This document shows positions 54,533 through 58,561 of a DNA stretch of 58,561 nucleotides, one piece after another (the first letter of the stretch is position 1; each line of letters opens with the position of its first letter). The position numbers and the translations under genes are program-made. Source of the DNA: Bacillus sp. MYb209 (lineage in GTDB: Bacteria > Bacillota > Bacilli > Bacillales > Bacillaceae_G); NCBI RefSeq assembly GCF_002975175.1, contig NZ_PCNZ01000027.1:1-58561 (forward strand). The letters are read 5' to 3'. The notes beneath the pieces were generated by a model that did not search any database, was not told the DNA's origin, and saw nothing but the letters and a program-made list of their open reading frames with translations.

Positions 54533-55600
54533 ATGGTAACAAAAGAGCAGGTAGTGGAAGCATTGGAAGGGATTGTAGATCCGTTTATACATAAAACGTT
54601 AAAAGAAACAAATGCAATTAAAGAGGTAACAGTCAAGCCTGAGAAGGAACATGTAAGTGTTAAAATTGCAATTGTAAAGACGGGTACAGCGGAACAAATG
54701 CAGTTGCAGTCTGGAATTGTAAAGTTAGTAAAAGAACTTGGAGCAGCAACAGTTGGACTTCGTTTTGCAGAATTTACAGAAGAGGAATTAGCTCAGTTTG
54801 CAGCACCGCAAGAGGAAGAGAAAAGTGAATCCTTATTATCACCGAACTCAAATACAACATTTTTAGCAGTGGCAAGTGGAAAAGGTGGAGTAGGGAAATC
54901 GACTGTTTCTGTTAACCTTGCAATTGCTTTAGCTCGTTTAGGAAAAAAGGTTGGTATCATTGATGCGGATATTTACGGTTTTAGTGTACCGGATATGATG
55001 GGTATAGAAAAACGTCCAATCGTAAGAGGCGATAAGATAATACCGGTGGAGCGTCTAGGCGTGAAAGTAATCTCAATGGGATTCTTTGTAGAAGATAACG
55101 CACCTGTTATTTGGAGAGGACCGATGCTTGGGAAAATGTTAAATCACTTTTTCACAGAAGTAGAATGGGGTGATTTAGATTACTTAGTATTGGATCTACC
55201 ACCAGGTACGGGTGATGTTGCTCTAGATGTACATTCGATGTTGCCGGCTTGTAAAGAGATTATTGTAACAACGCCGCATCCAACAGCGGCATTTGTAGCA
55301 GCGCGCGCTGGAGCCATGGCTTTACGTACGGAGCATAGTATTCTTGGCGTTGTTGAAAATATGGCGTATTTTGAAAGTAAAGCAACTGGTGAAAAAGAGT
55401 ATGTGTTTGGAAGAGGTGGAGGAGATAAATTAGCTACGGAACTTCAAACGGATATACTTGGCCGAATTCCACTTCAACAACCTGATTGGAATAAAGAGGA
55501 CTTTGCGCCGTCGGTATATGAAGATACACATACAACGGGTCTTATTTATCGTACGATAGCTGAGACAGTTATTGATAAAACAGCTGTTACACAAAAATAA
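54533..55600 (+). CDS. salA: Mrp/NBP35-family ATPase SalA
   Basis: The 355-aa protein has an N-terminal DUF59/MIP18-like domain (~1-90, GIVDPFIHKTLKETNAI) and a deviant Walker A ASGKGGVGKST near residue 115, followed by DADIYGFSVPDMMG and DLPPGTGDV. The Cys-x2-Cys pair that binds an Fe-S cluster in ApbC/Mrp scaffolds is absent: ENMAYFESK occupies the place, before GRGGGDKLA. B. subtilis SalA regulates scoC and exoprotease genes; the same role is inferred here. Upstream sequence has TTATACT as a possible -10. Confidence 0.92.
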   Translation: MVTKEQVVEALEGIVDPFIHKTLKETNAIKEVTVKPEKEHVSVKIAIVKTGTAEQMQLQSGIVKLVKELGAATVGLRFAEFTEEELAQFAAPQEEEKSESLLSPNSNTTFLAVASGKGGVGKSTVSVNLAIALARLGKKVGIIDADIYGFSVPDMMGIEKRPIVRGDKIIPVERLGVKVISMGFFVEDNAPVIWRGPMLGKMLNHFFTEVEWGDLDYLVLDLPPGTGDVALDVHSMLPACKEIIVTTPHPTAAFVAARAGAMALRTEHSILGVVENMAYFESKATGEKEYVFGRGGGDKLATELQTDILGRIPLQQPDWNKEDFAPSVYEDTHTTGLIYRTIAETVIDKTAVTQK

Positions 55601-55602
55601 AG

Positions 55603-55644
55603 TAGTAATGAGTGGACAATATATACATTGTCCGCTCATTACTA
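55603..55644. terminator. Bidirectional terminator between salA and gerD
   Basis: An 18-bp stem (55603-55620 with 55627-55644, one G-U pair) around a 6-nt loop lies between two convergent genes. T-rich DNA follows on the + side (ATAATTTTTATT) and A-rich DNA precedes it. Confidence 0.9.
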
Positions 55645-55650
55645 TAATTT

Positions 55651-56268
55651 TTATTGTTGTTCTTTGTTCCCATCTTGAGAACCACCTTCACTACCTGCGC
55701 CTTTCTTATCAGACCCACCTTTTTCGGCTTTTTGTACACCTTTACTAATGATGTCAATCATCTTAGCTTGGAAGAGTGGACTTTCGGCAGTTTCGGTTAG
55801 TACTTGCTGTAAATATTGACGATATTCTTTACTCTTCATTGTTTGTAACATAATTTTCTCTACTTCAGGATTTTTCATAATCTCTATAACACCTGATTGG
55901 TATTCAGGATCTTTTAGTAAAGTTTTCATTAAGTTTGTTTGTTCTTTTCCCATACTTTTAGCAAATTTCGATGAGAATTCAGGGTCTTTAAAGAGCTTTT
56001 CCCAGAATTGTTGCCCTTTTTCAGATACCATTGCATCTTCAATTGTTTTCTTTACTACTGTTTCATCTAGTATGAGTGCTTGTTTCATTTTTTCATCAGT
56101 TAATACATCTTGAATCGCTTTTTTTCCTTGATCGGTTTTTAAAATATCAACAATCATTTTTTTTGTTTGATCATAATCCAGTTCGGATTTTGCTTCTTTT
56201 TCTTGTGCACATGCCACTAGTGCTATAAATAGAAAAGAAGAAATCAAAACGAGCAGCATCCGTTTCAT
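55651..56268 (-). CDS. gerD: Spore germination lipoprotein GerD
   Basis: GerD clusters nutrient germinant receptors into the germinosome in the spore inner membrane. The 205-aa protein has a type II signal peptide with lipobox LVAC (Cys20). A mostly helical body repeats a short pattern (LFKDPEF, LLKDPEY, IMKNPEV, MKSKEY) about every 20-25 residues. The tail is polar and Gly/Ser/Gln-rich. On the - strand AAAGGAGCTCC precedes the ATG. It faces salA and has a sporulation-type promoter candidate upstream. Confidence 0.95.
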   Translation of the reverse strand: MKRMLLVLISSFLFIALVACAQEKEAKSELDYDQTKKMIVDILKTDQGKKAIQDVLTDEKMKQALILDETVVKKTIEDAMVSEKGQQFWEKLFKDPEFSSKFAKSMGKEQTNLMKTLLKDPEYQSGVIEIMKNPEVEKIMLQTMKSKEYRQYLQQVLTETAESPLFQAKMIDIISKGVQKAEKGGSDKKGAGSEGGSQDGNKEQQ

Positions 56269-56303
56269 AAGTTGGAGCTCCTTTCAGCAAAGTTCTCTTT
56301 TTT

Positions 56304-56332
56304 TAATATAAATCTCTTTAAAGAATTTATAC
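56304..56332 (-). promoter_or_regulatory. Candidate SigG promoter of gerD
   Basis: Read on the - strand, GTATA (56332-56328) and TATATTA (56310-56304) are separated by 17 nt, close to the SigG pattern GHATR-N17/18-CATNHTA apart from the first base of the -10. B. subtilis gerD is SigG-dependent, which supports the call. Confidence 0.5.
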
Positions 56333-56407
56333 ATTAACATGGCTAGCTTTTTGAAATTGTCATTGATACAATTTAATTAGAAATATAAGAATAATGGGGG
56401 ATGTGTT

Positions 56408-57019
56408 GTGAATAGCCGCAAGTGGGTACGACTATTTTTTACGACGTTGTTTCTTGGTGGGATTAGCACAGTCTTTATTGGTTTTGTTTTAGAGTGGGAC
56501 AAGTACGCTAAATTTTTTCAAAATTTCGACGGAAAAGAGATTTTAGCAATTTCTTTTTGGTTGATGGGCGTAGGATTTATTTTTAGTGTTATAAGTCAAA
56601 TGGGGTTCTTTGCGTATTTAACGATCCATCGTTTTGGATTAGGGATGTTTCGGTCATCTTCTTTATGGAATACAGTGCAACTTTTCTTTATTGCGTTTGT
56701 ATTGTTTGATTTCGTTTATTTAAGGTCAGTACTTATTGCAAATGGGGAAGTTTCATTAGGGAATAACATACTTGTTGCTGGGATGTTATTTGTGTTTGGG
56801 GCAATTGTCGCTTATATAAAGAGTAAAGAAACGAATAAAAAAGCATTTGTTCCCGCTCTGTTCTTTATGGTCGTTGTAACAATTCTTGAATGGGTACCGG
56901 CGCTCCGGATTAATGATACAGATTGGTTATATTTAATGGTGATACCACTTCTATTATGTAATGCATATCAGTTACTTGTATTGCATCGTTTAATTGGACA
57001 AAAGAGTAAGTCAGCTTAA
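56408..57019 (+). CDS. kbaA: KinB-signalling pathway activation protein KbaA
   Basis: KbaA is an integral membrane protein needed for activity of sporulation kinase KinB in B. subtilis. The 203-aa protein has about six hydrophobic spans (first at ~8-27, VRLFFTTLFLGGISTVFIGF) and short charged loops, and no enzymatic motif. The start codon is GTG after GGGGGATG. Gene order salA-gerD-kbaA-pdaB matches B. subtilis. Confidence 0.93.
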   Translation: MNSRKWVRLFFTTLFLGGISTVFIGFVLEWDKYAKFFQNFDGKEILAISFWLMGVGFIFSVISQMGFFAYLTIHRFGLGMFRSSSLWNTVQLFFIAFVLFDFVYLRSVLIANGEVSLGNNILVAGMLFVFGAIVAYIKSKETNKKAFVPALFFMVVVTILEWVPALRINDTDWLYLMVIPLLLCNAYQLLVLHRLIGQKSKSA

Positions 57020-57076
57020 TGAGGAGAGTGGATTTTTAATTATCCAGATTCTTATCGTCTGTAAATACTAGGATAA

Positions 57077-57117
57077 AAAAAGCTCTGCTATCTTAACGAA
57101 AGATAGCAGAGCTTTTT
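57077..57117. terminator. Bidirectional terminator between kbaA and pdaB
   Basis: An 18-bp perfect stem (57077-57094 with 57100-57117), flanked by A-run and T-run, lies between convergent genes. The loop is 5 nt. It suits both directions. Confidence 0.95.
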
Positions 57118-57144
57118 ATGTGTGAAGAACCGTGTAGAAAGGAA

Positions 57145-57909
57145 CTATTTAATATCTTCACTTTTTGTACTTGTGTTGGAAATAAGTTGTGATACAGATG
57201 TTTGTTCATATCCGTCGCTCTTTAATTTTTGTAAGAGTAATGGTAAAGCCTTATTTGTTTGAAGGGCAGAATCAGAAGCATGTAATAAGACAATATCTCC
57301 CCCCTTTAAATTGCTAGAGACTGTGGAAATGATTTTATTTACGCCGGGATTTTTCCAGTCATTTGAATTGTTGCTCCAATGAACGATGGTGTATCCGAGT
57401 GATTCCGCTATTTTAAGAGTTGTTTTGTTAAAATCGCCACTAGGTGGACGTAATAGCTTGACTTGTTTTACGCCAAGTTTCGTAAAAACATCTTGTGCCC
57501 GCAAAAGATCTCTTCGTATTTCATTTGCTTCTAGTGAAGTGTAGGATGTGTAATTATAGCCCATACTACCAATCTCATGTCCATCTTTCATGATGCGTTC
57601 GACAATATCAGGGTGTCTTTCAGCCCATGCAGCAGAGAGAAAGAAGGTTGCATTCTTAATTTCTCTTTCTTTGAGGGTATTAAGGATTGGAATAGCTTTT
57701 TTGTCTCCCCAACTAATGTCAAACGTGAATGCAACTTGTTTTTTTGCAGTGTCCCCTTTGTAAATCACTTTAGGGCCAGTAGCAGTTTTAAAAGCAGATT
57801 CATGTGAATATGTTTTTAAAAAGAGTAGCCATGCTGTAAATAAGGAAAGTACGACTATTAAGCTAATGTGTTTAAATGTTCTTTTACTCGTAATAAAAAA
57901 GAAAAACAT
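57145..57909 (-). CDS. pdaB: Sporulation polysaccharide deacetylase-like protein PdaB
   Basis: PdaB is needed late in sporulation to keep spores stable in B. subtilis. The 254-aa protein has one N-terminal membrane anchor (~15-32) and a NodB domain: FTFDISWGD (61-69) replaces the usual TFDDG, GSMGYNY (114-120) replaces the HxxxH metal-binding motif, then RPPSG (154-158), HWSNNSNDW and LLHAS with His210. The loss of metal ligands suggests a non-canonical or non-catalytic role. AAAGGGGCG precedes the ATG on the - strand. Confidence 0.92.
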   Translation of the reverse strand: MFFFFITSKRTFKHISLIVVLSLFTAWLLFLKTYSHESAFKTATGPKVIYKGDTAKKQVAFTFDISWGDKKAIPILNTLKEREIKNATFFLSAAWAERHPDIVERIMKDGHEIGSMGYNYTSYTSLEANEIRRDLLRAQDVFTKLGVKQVKLLRPPSGDFNKTTLKIAESLGYTIVHWSNNSNDWKNPGVNKIISTVSSNLKGGDIVLLHASDSALQTNKALPLLLQKLKSDGYEQTSVSQLISNTSTKSEDIK

Positions 57910-58004
57910 AATATTACGCCCCTTTGTCCAATCCTGTTCAGTTACATATATGCTTTAAATTTAAAAAAGAGAACAAGGGATTAATATCGTAGGTGGTGGA
58001 TATA

Positions 58005-58061
58005 ATGAGTGATAGAATTTTGTTTTTTGATGATACATTATTGATAATTGAAAATGAGTAG
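58005..58061 (+). CDS. Possible 18-residue micro-ORF
   Basis: ATG at 58005 opens MSDRILFFDDTLLIIENE and stops at 58061. AGGTGGTGG lies 5-6 nt before the ATG, a good RBS. It sits divergent from pdaB and upstream of the next small ORF. I recognise no family. It could be a leader peptide, a gene remnant or chance. Confidence 0.3.
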   Translation: MSDRILFFDDTLLIIENE

Positions 58062-58102
58062 GGCGTTTATCGGTACACGTAAGGAGTTATTGGGGTGATA
58101 AT

Positions 58103-58321
58103 TTGCTTGGGATTATGTTGACGAAGGAAGAGAGAAAAGAAATGGAATACATACTGAAGAGAGAGTTAGAGGAACTTTTATTTGATTTTGAAGATGAGCG
58201 TATACATAGCGTTGTAAAAAAGGCGATGGAAGAAAGGTATAAAATCATTTTTTGTTTATTTCGGAGAGTTGCTAATAGGGAAGAATGTATTCGTTATGTA
58301 AGAAAAAGAATTTTTTATTAA
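58103..58321 (+). CDS. Small hypothetical protein upstream of the rrn promoters
   Basis: The 72-aa product is highly charged and probably helical (ERKEMEYILKRELEELLF, then a basic C-terminal half with CLFRRVANREECIRYVRKR). It has two Cys, and no signal peptide or membrane span. The TTG start is 5 nt after GGGGTGAT; an ATG at 58115 is an alternative that would give 68 aa. Its stop is 6 nt before the first rrn -35. I do not recognise it, and cannot infer a function. Confidence 0.6.
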   Translation: MLGIMLTKEERKEMEYILKRELEELLFDFEDERIHSVVKKAMEERYKIIFCLFRRVANREECIRYVRKRIFY

Positions 58322-58327
58322 AAAGTA

Positions 58328-58356
58328 TTGACTTTAAGAGTAAGTATATGATAAAT
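58328..58356 (+). promoter_or_regulatory. rrn promoter P1 (candidate)
   Basis: TTGACT (58328-58333) is followed after 16 bp by GATAAA (58350-58355). The -10 is imperfect, but tandem promoters are usual for Bacillus rRNA operons and P2 lies 89 bp downstream. Confidence 0.6.
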
Positions 58357-58416
58357 TAATAAACGTCGCTGATGCAGAAACGCAGAAAACGGCAAAAAAG
58401 AAATTGAAAAACTTAG

Positions 58417-58445
58417 TTGACATCGAAAAATGAAGATGTTAACAT
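58417..58445 (+). promoter_or_regulatory. rrn promoter P2
   Basis: TTGACA (58417-58422), a 17-bp spacer and TAACAT (58440-58445). Downstream, 58475-58493 reads TTCTTTGAAAACTGAACGA, which resembles the conserved rrn leader with its antitermination and processing elements. It transcribes the 16S gene at the window edge. Confidence 0.85.
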
Positions 58446-58544
58446 AAGGAAGTCGCAAATGAGCGACCAAGTAGTTCTTTGAAAACTGAACGAAACAAAC
58501 AACGTGAACGTCAATTTTTATTTTTAGATGCTAGACAAACTAAC

Positions 58545-58561
58545 TTTATTGGAGAGTTTGA
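58545..58561 (+). rRNA. 16S rRNA, 5' end only (partial)
   Basis: TTTATTGGAGAGTTTGA is the 5' end of Bacillus 16S rRNA, cut by the window end. The preceding ~100 nt is the rrn leader. This shows that a second rRNA operon follows in the same direction. Confidence 0.92.

Overview
The window is a chromosomal core region of a low-GC Gram-positive spore former of the Bacillus cereus group or a close relative. This is inferred from gene order, from protein sequences that resemble that group by eye, from the 5S sequence and from the sporulation genes at the right end. The species cannot be fixed without a database. The window is framed by two rRNA operons in the same orientation: it opens on the last ~22 nt of a 23S gene plus a complete 5S gene, and closes on the first ~17 nt of a 16S gene. 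Almost every gene between them is on the + strand; only gerD and pdaB are on the - strand. I see no insertion sequence, prophage, integrase, CRISPR array, toxin-antitoxin pair or resistance gene.

Layout: (1) 0.4-9.7 kb, class III heat-shock operon ctsR-mcsA-mcsB-clpC with a CtsR operator on its promoter, then radA, disA, the PIN/TRAM gene yacL and ispD. (2) 9.8-16.7 kb, ispF and gltX, then a cysteine T-box leader driving cysE-cysS-mrnC-rlmB-rae1, then sigH. (3) 16.8-28.6 kb, rpmG-secE-nusG, rplK-rplA, an L10-leader-controlled rplJ-rplL, an rsmC-like methyltransferase, rpoB and rpoC. (4) 28.7-33.6 kb, the str cluster: L7Ae-like gene, rpsL, rpsG, fusA, tuf. (5) 33.8-48.7 kb, the S10-spc-alpha supercluster from rpsJ to rplQ, including secY, adk, map, infA and rpoA. 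(6) 48.8-53.1 kb, the ECF transporter core ecfA1-ecfA2-ecfT, truA, and an L13-leader-controlled rplM-rpsI. (7) 53.2-58.3 kb, ybaK, cwlD, salA, gerD(-), kbaA, pdaB(-), two small unrecognised ORFs, and tandem rrn promoters feeding the next 16S gene.

Functionally this is the growth engine: RNA polymerase core subunits (rpoA, rpoB, rpoC), two translation GTPases, IF-1, about thirty ribosomal proteins, protein export (secE, secY), N-terminal Met removal, two tRNA synthetases, rRNA maturation and modification (mrnC, rlmB, rsmC-like, truA), and a stress and sporulation layer (ClpC/McsB, c-di-AMP synthesis, SigH, KbaA, GerD, CwlD, PdaB). Control visible in the DNA includes consensus SigA promoters, a CtsR site, one T-box, L10 and L13 leaders, and many intrinsic terminators. 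Start codons other than ATG are common: TTG for rpoB, rpoC, rplE, ecfA1, ecfA2 and rpsI; GTG for sigH, rplK, rpsN, rpsQ and kbaA.

I did not find a convincing undescribed multi-gene system. The unexplained signal lies in non-coding DNA: a 21-bp perfect palindrome before rplK, several strong hairpins without U-tracts inside ribosomal operons, structured spacers before rplA, rpsL and rpsJ, a 14-bp palindrome at ybaK, and two small ORFs tucked against the downstream rrn promoters.
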